From: Uranotaenia lowii
Lineage: Eukaryota; Arthropoda; Insecta; Diptera; Culicidae
DNA: 64,000 nucleotides
Direction: 5' to 3'
NCBI RefSeq assembly: GCF_029784155.1
Contig: NC_073692.1
Span: 236,548,503 to 236,612,502, forward strand
Of this stretch, positions 1 through 11,100 are shown piece after piece (the first letter of the stretch is position 1; every line of letters starts with the position of its first letter). The notes under the pieces were generated by a model. It made no database searches. It was given only the letters and a program-made list of their open reading frames with translations, and was not told where the DNA came from. The position numbers were made by a program, and so were the translations under genes.

Positions 1-849
1 CAACAACAGCTAACTTTTTATACAGAGCTGAATAAACGAGTTTTAGCTCAGATTTGTATATCGGCAATCCAAAGTTACCCAAAATTGAATTGGGAATATA
101 CAAATTTTGAACAACAACCGATAAGTTATTCTGAAGGTGTAATCGCAATACATTTTATGCATAACTCGATTTTTCCGTGTGCGTCTTTGCTGCTGGCCGC
201 TGGCTGCCCTTGCTGGTAATCTAGGAAGTTTATAACCACTTCGAATTTTAGCTGCCGGTAAGGCAACATCTAGGCGTGGCGTCGTGGCAGCGTGTTTGGC
301 TATCATCTCGGAGGATCGGGTTCAAATCTGGTACCAGGACTAATTTTTTCCATTAGGTAGTTTTATTGCTTGAGTAAGTGAATCAAATAATTGTCTAGCA
401 GAACTGGCGTGCGTGCTAGCATGTATCGAACAAAGTTAAAAAAAAGTAATTAAGTAGGATCAATTGAGGAAGGTGATGGGAGGAATAAAGATGGATGCCG
501 AGAAACCGGCAGCGCCACATGGGCTGGTGGTGAACAAAGTAAGAGAGGAGAGGAGAATTATTTTTTGTTTTCGCTGATTAAACGTTTACTTGTAGGCTGA
601 ATAGAAGGCCGTTCAAATCTGTAACGGAACTTCAAAGCTTCAATAAGAACTTAAATTTTGGGCTGAATAAAAGGAACTTCAGCACATTGATTACGCTGAT
701 TAAGCTGTGTTCGACCTTTTTAACGAAACTTTTGGTTGCTTGGGTATTAGGTGGGCCTTAACTCAAACAAAGGGAAAAAAAGTAGATCGGATTTGTTAAT
801 TTCAATTTTAAACATCTATTTTCTTAGCTTCCAAGTGGAGGAGGAACAA
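1..849. other. AT-rich non-coding stretch
   Basis: I recognise no gene here. Open frames are short and have no familiar motif. The only notable item is the tRNA-like segment listed separately near 270-337. Confidence 0.5.
270..337 (+). other. tRNA-like segment (possible SINE head or tRNA pseudogene)
   Basis: An A-box-like word (TGGCGTCGTGGC, about 277-288) is followed about 30 nt later by a B-box-like word (GGTTCAAATC, 319-328), the spacing expected of an internal RNA polymerase III promoter. The acceptor and T stems do not pair well, so I do not call a functional tRNA. It could be the head of an old tRNA-derived SINE or a chance match. Confidence 0.3.
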
Positions 850-1092
850 TACACAGTAAACGAAAATTACCGAGTTCGGTAATTTTTTTACCGAAATCAT
901 AACATGTGTAAATCGTTAAACTGTTCGGTAATTTTTTCGGTAAAAAATAAACGAACATCGGTAAATCGATTCTTCATTTACCGATGTTCGTTTATTTTTT
1001 ACCGAAAAAATTACCGAACAGTTTAACGATTTACACATGTTAGGATTTCGGTAAAAAAATTACCGAACTCGGTAATTTTCGTTTACTGTGTA
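850..1092. mobile_element. Near-perfect foldback MITE, TA-flanked
   Basis: Arms of about 117 bp (850-966 and 976-1092) are reverse complements with one mismatch noticed (AATCATAAC against AATCCTAAC) around a 9-nt loop. Each outer end is TA followed by CACAGTAAACG, which fits a TA target-site duplication of Tc1/mariner type. Each arm contains a smaller palindrome, TTACCGAGTTCGGTAA. It has no coding capacity. Family assignment is inference from the TA flank. Confidence 0.85.
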
Positions 1093-1357
1093 GCGTATTA
1101 ATCAAGGAATACGTTCATTTCAGCTTCCATCATATTGAACATGGATCAATGCATTGTTTTTTCGCTTCGTAGATATTTTATGTTTATTGCTTTCCCTGTA
1201 ATCATCTTCAAATATATTCGAAGAAATGTTTATTGTCATGTCGTGATTTTACGATTCTTAAATCGAAGATTCAATCAGACACGTCTATTACTTACAAGAA
1301 AAGATCAACTTTGTCTTCAGTGTTTTTTTTTTAACGAACACATACATAAAGCTTAGT
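1093..1357. other. No recognisable feature
   Basis: AT-rich sequence between the foldback MITE and the Tc1-like relic. Short open frames only. Confidence 0.4.
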
Positions 1358-2385
1358 GCATTTAGAAATGGGACAATTACTAATGCGTGTATCTCAAAAA
1401 CTATTCGTTTGATCGAAATACTTTCTATGGAGGAAATAAAGGTAATCTTATGATAATTCATGAAAAATATCAAAAAAAATATTTATCAGTTTTTGTGTGC
1501 AAAACGTTTACTTTATTCATGGTATCTCCTATCGTCCGGCTCACACTTTTTTCAGTCATGATATTGATCAGTTTTTCCAACTTAGACTTCGTCTAATCTG
1601 TTTTTTTAGGTGGGTGCATCCTCCTTCTTCAATTTCTGCTCGTTTTTGGTCCAATACTTCTCTTTTGAAGAAACTAAGGGCAATTTAGTGGGTGGGTTGT
1701 ACTTTTCTACAGGAACAGAATTTTGGAAAATCATTATATTTTCTACAAAACGATCAGCAAATACAAACTGTAATCTGCTAAGGACCTTACCACGAGCAGA
1801 CATGTTGTGGGATTCAAACACTGGAATTTGTTTGAAATAGGGTTTTTCATAAGTTTTGTCGTCCATCAGAAATCATCTGTCTCATAGTGTCGGCTTCGTT
1901 CATCCAGCTTATGAGCTATGGAACGAGCAAAAACTTGTTGTTTGAGGTTAGATTTGAATGACTAATAACTAGGCAACACTTTCGGGTTTTTAGAGAATTT
2001 TTTTTAACGATCTACACTTAGTTTTTTGCTTATTAAAAATTAAAAATTCTGGTATGAACCTTGACTTCCCTGATGACCCTAAACCGCAATTGCCGATCAT
2101 GTGCTTCTATCCAATGCTTGATTTGAACTTAGTGGACATTTTTGACAGCGTTTGCATACTTTTCCACTACTTTTACACAATAATTCTTTGAATAATCAAC
2201 GGTTTTGTCAGCTATCAATTTGAAAATGATGGATTTTAAAGGAAACTGTGCAAAGTAATTTTTTTCTTTTTCTCTTGCATCGTAAATATCTCAGAAACAC
2301 ATAAATTTATAATTGTGAAAAAAATAGGTCTGATAGTACTTTCAACAGGCAACAATATGCTGTCAAAATGTTGAATGTGCGTTAA
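1358..2385 (-). pseudogene. Decayed Tc1/mariner-like transposon, copy 1
   Basis: On the minus strand, 1606-1866 can be read for 86 codons beginning MDDKTYEKPYFKQIPVFES. This matches the segment around the first catalytic Asp of the DD37E transposase at 58.1-59.2 kb in this window (IDDETYVKMDFGQIPGNKF, then FVFADKF against FVFADRF). Sequence just upstream in another frame (NLKQQVFARSIAHKL) matches that protein's NLVAKTRARKL, so a frameshift separates them. The rest is non-coding. The whole stretch aligns by eye with 7347-8192, which sets the approximate limits. No clear terminal inverted repeats were found. It is a dead relic. Confidence 0.65.
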
Positions 2386-2835
2386 CTAGGTGATGAGAAT
2401 CGCAATTCCAACTGCATAGTGAAAAGATCGTATAAAATGTCGTCAGAAGTCAGTTTAAATCGAATATGATTCAAGTGAAAAAATCTTGTTCTAACTGTAA
2501 CCAGTAGTGGCTAAAAACCAGATGGGAATTGAGTTATATTGACCAATGAGAGAACAGGAAAATATGGTCGCTGGCAACAATTTGAAGGCTACGAGAGCAA
2601 AATCTTGCGTTCTCTTGCATTCTTTCGATAGGTACGAATAAGGTGTCGGATAACGTCCAATTGATGTAGTTTTCGTCGTTTTAGAAAGAAATGAAATATA
2701 TGTATGTATATTGCCTTCACTTTGGTATGTGAATGCTGTTTTTTAACTTTCATACGATCATTCTACTATGTATATGGAACATATATCAAAACAGCATAGA
2801 ATTATAGCTGCAAAAATGGTTGCTGGGATCCTTCA
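2386..2835. other. No recognisable feature
   Basis: AT-rich sequence with no open frame of note and no repeat that I could link to other parts of the window. Confidence 0.4.
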
Positions 2836-3130
2836 TTTTATCTCTACATTCCTTCTCACCTCTGTTCTCAATTGAAACTTTTAACGAATCGACTTTTGTT
2901 TTTGTTTCTAAAACAAAATTTTATTCACCAAATACCCATCATCTTTATTCCATATTCCAGAGCTTTATTCGCCATCCTACTTTTTTATTAATTCCTGCGT
3001 ATCTACATCTCTACATTCCTGCTCACCTCTATTCTAAATAGAATCTTCTATTTACTGCTTTTGTTTTTCTCTAATACAAAATATTATTTTTCAAAAATCC
3101 TTCATCTCAATTCTACATTCCATTCTCAGC
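2836..3130. repeat. Diverged direct repeat, about 168-bp spacing
   Basis: Two related segments begin TCTCTACATTCC at about 2838 and 3006, and each continues with TCACCTCTRTTCT, then a pyrimidine-rich run and an AAAAT-containing stretch. They lie directly before the foldback tandem array and may be its outer part. Confidence 0.45.
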
Positions 3131-3184
3131 ATAAGCTTTTCAAATCATTAAATTTTATTTATTTTCTGTATATTTTTCATCCGA

Positions 3185-4157
3185 TCCGAAAACATTCTTA
3201 GCAACAGACTTCTCAAACGGTGCTTTTCCTGTCGCTTTTTCTTTGTTCACCAGAAACGGAACAATCCGAAAACATTCTTAGCAACAGCCTTCCCAAACTG
3301 TGCTTTTCTTGACGCTCTGTCTCTGTTTACCTGAGCCGGAATAATCCGAATGTATTCTTAGAAACAGCTTTCCCAACCAAAAGGCCAAATCAAAACAATC
3401 AGCAGCAGCCTTACAAATCAACGCTTCCTAAACCAATTCCGTCTTTTTTTTTTCACCGGAAGGCCAAATAAAAATAAATAATCGACAGCAGAAGCCATAA
3501 AAATCTGCGCTTCCTAAGCCCATTCTGACATGTTCCACCGACATGCCAAATAAAAACAAACAATCATAGCAGCAGCCTTGAAACCTGGGCTTCCGAATCT
3601 CTCCGTCTTTTTTATCGGAGAAACAAACAATCAGAGCAGCAGCCTTAACAATCTGCGCTTTTCCATCCTCTCCGTCTTATTTACCGGAAGAACAAACAAT
3701 CAGAGCAGCAGCCTTGACAATCTGCGTTTTCTAGTCTCTCCGTCTTATTTACCGGAGGAACGAACAATCAAAGCAGCAGCCTTAACAATCTGCGCTTCTC
3801 CATCCTCTCCGTCTCCGGCTCCGGTAAATAAAACGGAGAGTATAGAAAGCGCACATTGTTAAGGCTGCTGCTTTCATTGTTTGTTCCTCCAGTAAATAAG
3901 ATGGAAAGAATGGAAAAGCGCGGATTATTAAGGCTGCTGCTCTGATTAATTGTTTCTCTGGTTAATAAGACGAGGAGATTCGAAAGCGTAGGTTTCAAAT
4001 CTGCTGCTATGATTGTTTGTTTTGATTTGGCCTTCCGGTGGAGAAAGACGAAATTGGCTTAAGAAGCGCAGATTTTTAAGGCTGCTGCTGTTGATTGTTT
4101 ATTTTTATGGCCTTCCGGTGTAAATAGCGGTATGGCTTAGGAAGCGCAGATTTTATC
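3185..4157. repeat. Foldback region built of about 75-bp tandem units
   Basis: From about 3185 to 3825, units of roughly 70-80 bp repeat; landmarks are GCAGCAGCC, CTCCGTCTT and TTTACCGG. After an axis near 3826 (CCGGCTCCGG) the same units return reverse-complemented (GGCTGCTGCT near 3862, 3932 and 4080) to about 4157. Terminal inverted repeats made of direct repeats are the classic layout of Foldback (FB) elements of insects; assignment to that class is inference. Small frames at 3578-3862 and 3768-3998 are readings of the repeat, not genes. Confidence 0.65.
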
Positions 4158-4990
4158 GTAAAATCACGACAGTGCCTATCTCCAGGGGCGAAAATCATCG
4201 TAATAATGTTATAGCCAATAAAAGCAGTTTTAAACAATTGCTTTTCTCTTTTATCTTTAAAATGATTTTACAAGTATTCTTCACCTTTTACTAAATTTGC
4301 AGACATGCCACATCACTATTTGCAGTGTTTACAAACAACACTTTTCATGGTACGAGATTTCGTGGCTTCTTTATGCTTAAAATATTTTTTTTAAATTTCC
4401 ATGTTACATTCTGTTTCTCGTTAAACTTGCTAAATTTCTGAAATGCATTTGATGATCTACTTTGAATTCTATGATCAGCTTTTAAATTTACATTTTATAG
4501 TATTTTTCAAAATGTAATGCTTAAGTATTGAATAACGAAAATTAGAAAATTAAAATTATTCATCGAAATCTGATTCGCAACAAAAAAACCATTGAAAACT
4601 ACAAATTAAGTAGAGAATTATAGCATTTATATTTCTTCCTTTAACTCACATTTTTAAAATTAAAATACTCGTTTTAAGATTCAGTAAAAATTTCGGATCG
4701 TCGAATTGATATTTTGTAAATGAGAAATATGAAATTAAATTCAAAATTGTAAAATTTTATTCTGAATTTTCTTGTTTTCTCTCATCAATGTTCAAAATTT
4801 GGTTTCAGGAATATTAAATTTAATTTTTTTTAACGTTGATTCAATGATTTGATTTGCATTGTGATGTTGAAGAAAAAAATCCTAAATGAAACTCAAAAGT
4901 TTTCTTCGCCAATCTTAATAATTTTTCATGATTTTTTAAATTTGAGTATAAATCAATAATATATCATCAAAATTTGTTCTTTTTTTCTTA
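4158..4990. other. AT-rich, no recognisable feature
   Basis: Very AT-rich sequence with no open frame or repeat that I can support. Confidence 0.4.
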
Positions 4991-5573
4991 CACTCAGAAA
5001 AATACTAATATGTATACCATAAGATTCTCTTATGAAGTGGCGTCATAAGAAAAAATAATGAAAATCATAAGATTATCTATAACTGAAATGAACTTTCAGG
5101 ATGCACACCTCTTTGAAAGAGGACGTTTTGTTTTTTTTATAAGATAATTTTGTGATTTGTTCTAATGATAATGAAATTTCATAAGATTGTTTTTTTAAAA
5201 AGCCATGTCCATGGGTCTTTCGTTTTTTGTCAGCCAGTAAGCTGGAGAGTGGACAAAAATTCAAAGTTTGTAAATATTTTCAACATATTATTGACATTCA
5301 TGAAAATAATACAATTTGAAAAATAAACATATTATTGAAAAATCAATGCCACGAACACTTAGTGGATTACTTTTCTCAAATGCTTAGGAAGCTTTTTTCT
5401 GTCTTTGAATGAATGTGTTCATTTTATCTTCGCACTGCAGTTTCTTCTGTCTTTTAAAAGAACCTCATATGAAATTAAGTTTCACAAGACTCTTATGAAC
5501 AATTATTTTGGACTCAAAAAAGGGGTCCATAAAACGTGTCTTATGAAATTTAGAATAAGATTTCTTCTGAGTG
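4991..5573. mobile_element. TA-flanked TIR element with subterminal CATAAGA/TCTTATG words
   Basis: The left end reads TA then CACTCAGAA (4991-) and the right end reads TTCTGAGTG (to 5573) then TA, giving 9-bp perfect termini inside a TA duplication. Both flanks are packed with CATAAGA or its complement (for example 5019-5080 and 5490-5565). The interior has an AATAAA-like polyadenylation word near 5320 and a 63-codon minus-strand frame at 5073-5264 with no recognised motif. The layout matches the elements at 24.3 and 44.6 kb but with a different repeated word. Probably non-autonomous. Confidence 0.7.
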
Positions 5574-7346
5574 TAGTACTGATATTAGTTAGCAGTAAAA
5601 AGTTGAAACTACAGAAAGCGCTCCTCTTATTGTTGCAGGACTTTCGATAATAATTATTGAAATATTTTTGGCATTGCTTTAACCCCTGAATCTATGCATC
5701 AGTTGAGCAGCAAAATGAGCGGATCCTAGTGTATTTCAAATTGTTAATGTTACTTGAGGAAAAATTCAGGTTTGGAATCACTTGTCTGGTAGGAATTTTC
5801 ATGAGTATATTCATATTTTTCCTAAAGTTGTAATGATTTTGTAAAATAGCAAGCCAGCTTTAGTAAAGGTTTTATAAAACTCTATCTCAAAATGGAACAT
5901 ATCATTTGACCTAAAACCGTAAAAAAACTATGAAAACATTTAAGTTAAAATGATTTCAGATCGAATAATTATTAAGTAACAGACTTGTGCAGAACACGCC
6001 AAGTTTATGAATCAAATTAATTGATGTAATAATAAAATGTCGAGAACTTATACTTACTATACAAGTATTTTGCAACGTGAATAGAAATTTTCACATACTT
6101 ACGGCGAATCAATTATGCAGTCTTAAGAAAGGACAATTGCAAATTACCTGAAAAGAAAGAGAAAAAAATTAAGTTATTTACAAACCCAGAAAAATTTGAT
6201 TAAACAATGATTTCTGATGGAGGGTTTTTGGTATCCGAATTCATACTCCCAAATCTAAACTCATGATGAGACTTGAACTTTGAGAATTAGTGACCATATT
6301 CAAGTGAAAATAACATTTTTTTCTCCAATATATGGTTTGACCAGGTCTGATTTTTTTGTAATTTCTTTAATTGAAACGGCTCAGCCAGGTCTTATTTGAT
6401 GAAACACTTTTTTAAAACTTCAGTCGAATCAAACAGTAGCTGGATTGTTCCTTTTTGTTCCAAACTGATCCCAATCAATCAGTTCTAATAACAAACCGCA
6501 ACCCCCCGACAAAGCCCTTCCCAATTTTGACACACGTCCGAATTTTTTATTGCCAATCTAAATTTATGCAAATGATTTTCGAAATCTTATAGATCTTTTT
6601 TATTCCTCAGTCTCCGCACTACTTTTTTTTACATGAGACACAGGGTTCAGCAGCCATCTACAATATGTCACCAAAACCCAATAAAACAACCTTAAACTTT
6701 TTGCGCAGTACCTCCGTACTCTTTTCTTTTGATTTCTAGCGTTCTCCACCCCAAAGCCATTCCTCCGAGATATTTTTGAATATGAATAGCGGGTCTGAAT
6801 CCTGCCACCCCAGACCCTGTCACTGTTGTTCTTCCCGGCAAAAAAATCCGAGAGTGCATAAATTAGTTGGCTACTGTCAATCAGCGAGAAGAAAGCCAAA
6901 AAAAAGTCTGCTAGACGAACTATTTGTTAATCCTCTGCTCTAGCATTGAGCGGAATAAATCTGTTTCGGGGAGGAACATTCCTTTACCCCTCGGCCGTTT
7001 ATTGGAAATCATTCATGAATGAACAACCGTGAAGGTAGGGGGACTCATGTGTGTGTGTTGAAGAATTTGATTGAGTTTTTATAAGACCAGGGGATCAGCC
7101 TGTATGAAATTAATGCCGAGACATGACACAAACACCCTACATAGGGTAGCCGTTGTCTAGCGATTTTCTCCAGCATTCTGCTACACCATTCACTATACAT
7201 ACCTAATGGTGAAGAATTTTCTCTGATTTAAATGGTTTGGTTTTGAAATCCCGATTTGGAACCACACTTTCTCCATGGGGAGTCTGAGAAGAATTGAATG
7301 ACGCGAAATACTTAGATGTGTACTAGTAGGTACCAAGGCTATGATC
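5574..7346. other. Non-coding stretch, nothing assigned
   Basis: Short open frames only, the longest 99 codons on the minus strand at 6600-6899, with no motif I recognise. No clear repeat structure was seen. Confidence 0.4.
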
Positions 7347-8192
7347 ATTTAGAATCCGGGCAGTTACAAACGTGTGTATTTAAAAAAAACTATTGATTTG
7401 TTCCAAAAACTTTCTATGAAGGAAATGGAGGTATTAATATCATATTGAATATAAAAATATATATAAAAAAAATTATCTTCGATTATAAAAAATACACTTG
7501 CTTTATCATAAAATCTCTTTTTTATCTTCGCACACTATTTTCAGTCATGTATTGATCTATTTTTTTACCACAGAAGCAGAACCTTTGCAAAATCATGATA
7601 TTTTACACCATTTCACCTGAAAAAACCAACTGGAATCTGGTTGGAACCTTTTCATCAACAGGCATGTCGATGAATTTGACCTCTTAAATTCGGTTCTACC
7701 ATAAATTTGTTTGTTCATCAGAACACATCTGTCACATTGCGTAAATCCTGTTGCACAGACTGCGATCCATGGAACTGCTCACTATTAGGTATAGTATTTG
7801 CTGGGTGCCCACTGGTCAGGCTACACTTTTTGACTGCCGGAAACGGATTTGCTGCATAGTTTAGGGGTCTGCATTCAGTTATTCACAATAACCATAGTCT
7901 TTTTACCCATACATATTTGAGATCAAGGTCCCCACTCCGATGCTTGGTTTGAACTTCGGGAGCATCATAGAATGGCTTATACTCAACCATTCGGACCAAA
8001 AAAAAAAACAGAAAAAATCAACGGATTGTGAGTTTTCAATCAGACAATGAAGAATTTCCAAGGTGATTGTGCAAAATTATTTTTACCATGTCTTTTTACA
8101 TCGTAAATATCTTAAATACACGTTAACTTAAAAATCTAAACAAAAAAGGAAAGTAGTTCTTTTCATTACCAATACAACGCTGCCAAAGTTTT
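7347..8192 (-). pseudogene. Decayed Tc1/mariner-like transposon, copy 2
   Basis: This aligns by eye with 1358-2385. Shared landmarks include ACTTTCTATG near the left end, TTTTCAGTCATG in the middle and CATCGTAAATATCT toward the right end. The transposase segment is more damaged than in copy 1, but a trace (LMNKQIY at the place of LMDDKTY) remains on the minus strand around 7720. Its right end abuts the non-LTR retrotransposon at about 8193, so that retrotransposon probably inserted into or beside it. Confidence 0.6.
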
Positions 8193-9927
8193 GAATATCC
8201 ACGTGTCGGGAGTAAAAATCACCATCTCTACTGGGTTAACTACACCGGGACGTAACGAATCAGGCTTTTGGGTTCAGGGGACACCCATCGACTCAGTCGC
8301 GCTGATTCCAGCCACCGTCAGCAGTCGTCCCGGCCCTGAGATCGATTGTGGTGACGTGGTTCTCCAGCCTGCCTCCGCAGGCAAGTACACAGTTCCGATT
8401 AGTTTTCCGCTTGGTGATGGAATTTTACCTTCCAGCGAACAACTTCCCATTATGCCTTCTGGACGGCTTGACTATATTAGCATTTTCTACCAAAATGTCG
8501 GTGGCATTAACTCTTGCGTTAATGAGTATTTGTTGGCCACTTCCTGCTGCTGCTATGATGTTATTGCCCTAACCGAAACATGGCTGAACGCCAGGACCTT
8601 CACCAGTCAGGTATTTAGTTCTGACTATGTCGTGTTTCGTTGCGATCGTGGCCCCAGTAACAGTCTGAAGTCAACCGGAGGCGGAGTTTTACTGGCCATC
8701 AAATCAACTCTGCAAGCTGTGTCTATCTACGACAATTCCTGGGATGATCTGGAAACTGTGTGGGTCCGCATCGATCTCGGTAACCGGAAGCTCTTTGTGT
8801 GTGTGGTCTATATCCCTCCGGATCGTACACGAGATGTGAGTATTACCGATTCGTTTTCCAGCTGCCTCACCAAAGTCATGTCGCTTGCCTCACCTGAAGA
8901 CGACATATCAATCATTGGTGATTTCAATTTACCGGGTATCAAATGGTGTCCCTCTCAAGGCGGATTTTTGTATCCTGACCCAGCTCGTTCCTCATTTTCG
9001 GCAATTTCCGAAATTATTTTTGACTCCTTAAGCACATCCACTCTCCGTCAGATCAATAGCGTCGAGAATGAAAACGGACGTATGCTGGATCTATGTTCCG
9101 TGAATGAAGAAATTAGAATGCCGACAATTGAATTAGCTTCTGTGCCTTTGGTCAAATTGGTTCGTCATCATCCAGCTTTGCTCATCTCGATTGAAGTTTC
9201 CGGTTTGGACATTTCTTCTAGAAACCCAGCTGCATTCTTTCTCGATTATAAAAACGCTGACTTTCAAGCTATCTCTGATGTGTTAGACTCTGTAGACTGG
9301 GAATCCGAGCTTACACTTTCTGATCCCAATGCCGCGGCTGAAACTTTTTCACATGTCATTAATTACATTATTGATCGTCATGTTCCGAAACGTTTGGTGA
9401 ATGAAAATTCAAGAGCTCCCTGGATCACCAAAGAATTACGCCAGATGAAAACTTTAAAATGCAAAGCCTTCCGCAATTATAATAGGAACAAATCACAAGA
9501 CGCTAAAGACAATTACCGTAAACTTAATTCTGCGTATAAAAAAGCTAGCAGCCGATGCTATAGGAACTATCTGACGCGACTGCAACGTAACTTCAAGAAA
9601 CGTCCCAAATCGTTTTGGAAACATGTCAAGGATCAGCGAAATGAGTCTGGACTACCAACTTATATGTTCCTGGATGGCGAGACGGCTTGTTCGGACCTTG
9701 ATATTTGTAATTTGCTCGCTAAAAAATTTTCTAGTGTTTTCGCTAATGAACCAATCTCTGCAGATCAAATAGTAAACGCTGTAAGAAATGTCTCTTCCTT
9801 GAACTTTTCTCTACACAACATTGCCATAGAAGAGGAAACCATTTTGAAGGCGACTGCTAAAATAAAAAACTCCCTTCCTCGGGCCCGGACGGAATACAAT
9901 CTACACAGATCTGTCCGCCGCCTTTGA
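8193..9927 (+). pseudogene. LINE ORF2, endonuclease domain and linker
   Basis: This is the 5' part of a LINE polyprotein whose endonuclease would nick target DNA. The open frame runs from 8191, but its first codon is TTG and lies in the neighbouring relic, so this is not a real start. Visible endonuclease landmarks, numbered from 8191, are YQNVGG (residues 100-105), ALTETWL with the catalytic-type Glu (126-132), GGGVLLAI (163-170), VYIPP (206-210) and GDFNLPG (243-249), followed by HHP. A basic linker (around TKELRQMKTLKCKAF) leads to the reverse transcriptase. The frame then slips just before the GPDGI motif, which is readable only in another frame near 9885, and ends at 9927. The frameshift and a following deletion make it inactive. 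Confidence 0.85.
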
Positions 9928-10970
9928 CAAGGTTAATCATGAAATTGCTATTGCAAAACTCGAACGTCTTGGAATCTGCGGTTGCCTATTGAACTGGTTC
10001 CGTAGCTACCTGATTGGAAGAAAACTGACCGTTCGGACTGAGGATTCGTATTCCAGACAACTCCCTGCTACTTCCGGGGTTCCACAAGGGAGCCATCTAG
10101 GACCGATTGTGTTCCTTATTTATTTTAATGACGCTCTTCTACTGCTTGACGGACCAAAACTCGCCTACGCTGTTGATCTGAAATTGTTTCAGGCAATCAA
10201 AGGCCCCGAAGACACTGCTTCACTACAAAGACAATTCGACCTTTTCGCTACCTGGTGCAACAACAACTGCCTGGCGTTGAACCGCAATAAATGTTCCGTC
10301 ATAACTTTTTCGCGCAAAAGGCATCCCATTTCCGCCGATTATTTCCTTTCAGACCACTTAATTGCTCGTGTGAACCACATCAAGGATTAAGGTGTGATTC
10401 TTGATCAAAAACTTGACTTCAAGACACATACAAACTATATAGTGAATAAAGCTTCTCGATGTTTAGGCTTTATTTTCCGCGTGACGAAGGACTTCAGAGA
10501 TGTATACTGCTTGAAAAGCCTCTACTGCAGCCTCGTTCGCTCCATCCTGGAATATGCATCGGCAGTTTGGAGCCCCTTCTATCAGAATGGCGCTGATCGG
10601 ATCGAAGCATTGCAACGACGTTTCATGCGGTATGCTTTACGCCATTTGAACTGGTCTGATCCGTTCCACCTTCCAAGCTACGAGAACCGCTGCGGCTTTA
10701 TTGGCCTAGACACGTTACAAGCTCGTCGAGTAGTCACAAGGGCCTTGTTGTCTCCGACATCTTAACATCGAAAATTGACTGTCCTTCGCTTCTGGAATCA
10801 ATCGACATTAGTGTCCGACCTTAAGGACTACGGAACCGGATTTTACAGCTCTACACTCCCCTTCGTCAAAACAACTACGGAGCAAATAGTGCATTGATCG
10901 GTGTGATCAGGACGTCTCTGAACACTTTGATTTCGGAACATCGAGGGATTCATTTAGGAGAAAAATTTTA
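9908..10970 (+). pseudogene. LINE ORF2, partial reverse transcriptase and C-terminus
   Basis: The reading resumes with YTDLSAAFDKVNH (about 9904-9942), which carries the first catalytic Asp region. GPDGI lies almost directly before it, so roughly 100-150 residues of the fingers/palm that normally separate these motifs are missing. SGVPQGSHLGP is intact (about 10075-10107). The catalytic YADD box reads YAVD (about 10168), a substitution of the first catalytic Asp of the pair. An in-frame TAA at 10388-10390 interrupts IKD-GVILD. The frame continues at 10394-10765, with LEYASAVWSP, and then shifts near 10760. Remnants of the tail follow to about 10970. It cannot encode an active enzyme. Confidence 0.85.
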
Positions 10971-11100
10971 ATAGCGTTCAGGTCTAGGTAGTTTGTGTAA
11001 ACTTTTTTTATAATTATTATTATTTTGTTTTGTATCCATTTAATCATTGGTATCAACATGTGATCCGTTGATTTGTTACCAAATAAACATAAACATAAAC

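Larger units (their letters stand above)
8193..11100 (+). mobile_element. Defective non-LTR retrotransposon, CR1/Jockey-like group
   Basis: This LINE contains an apurinic-type endonuclease domain, a partial reverse transcriptase and a C-terminal tail. It lacks a recognisable ORF1, so it is 5'-truncated or diverged there. The 3' end has a short repeated tail, AAACATAAACATAAAC (to 11100), rather than poly(A), as in many CR1-group elements. The left edge is where similarity of the Tc1-like relic stops. I could not identify a target-site duplication. Clade assignment is tentative. Confidence 0.8.

Noticed and set aside
8191..8193. Start codon of the LINE frame
   Set aside because: The codon is TTG and lies in the neighbouring relic; the first in-frame ATG is near codon 87, so the real 5' end is missing.
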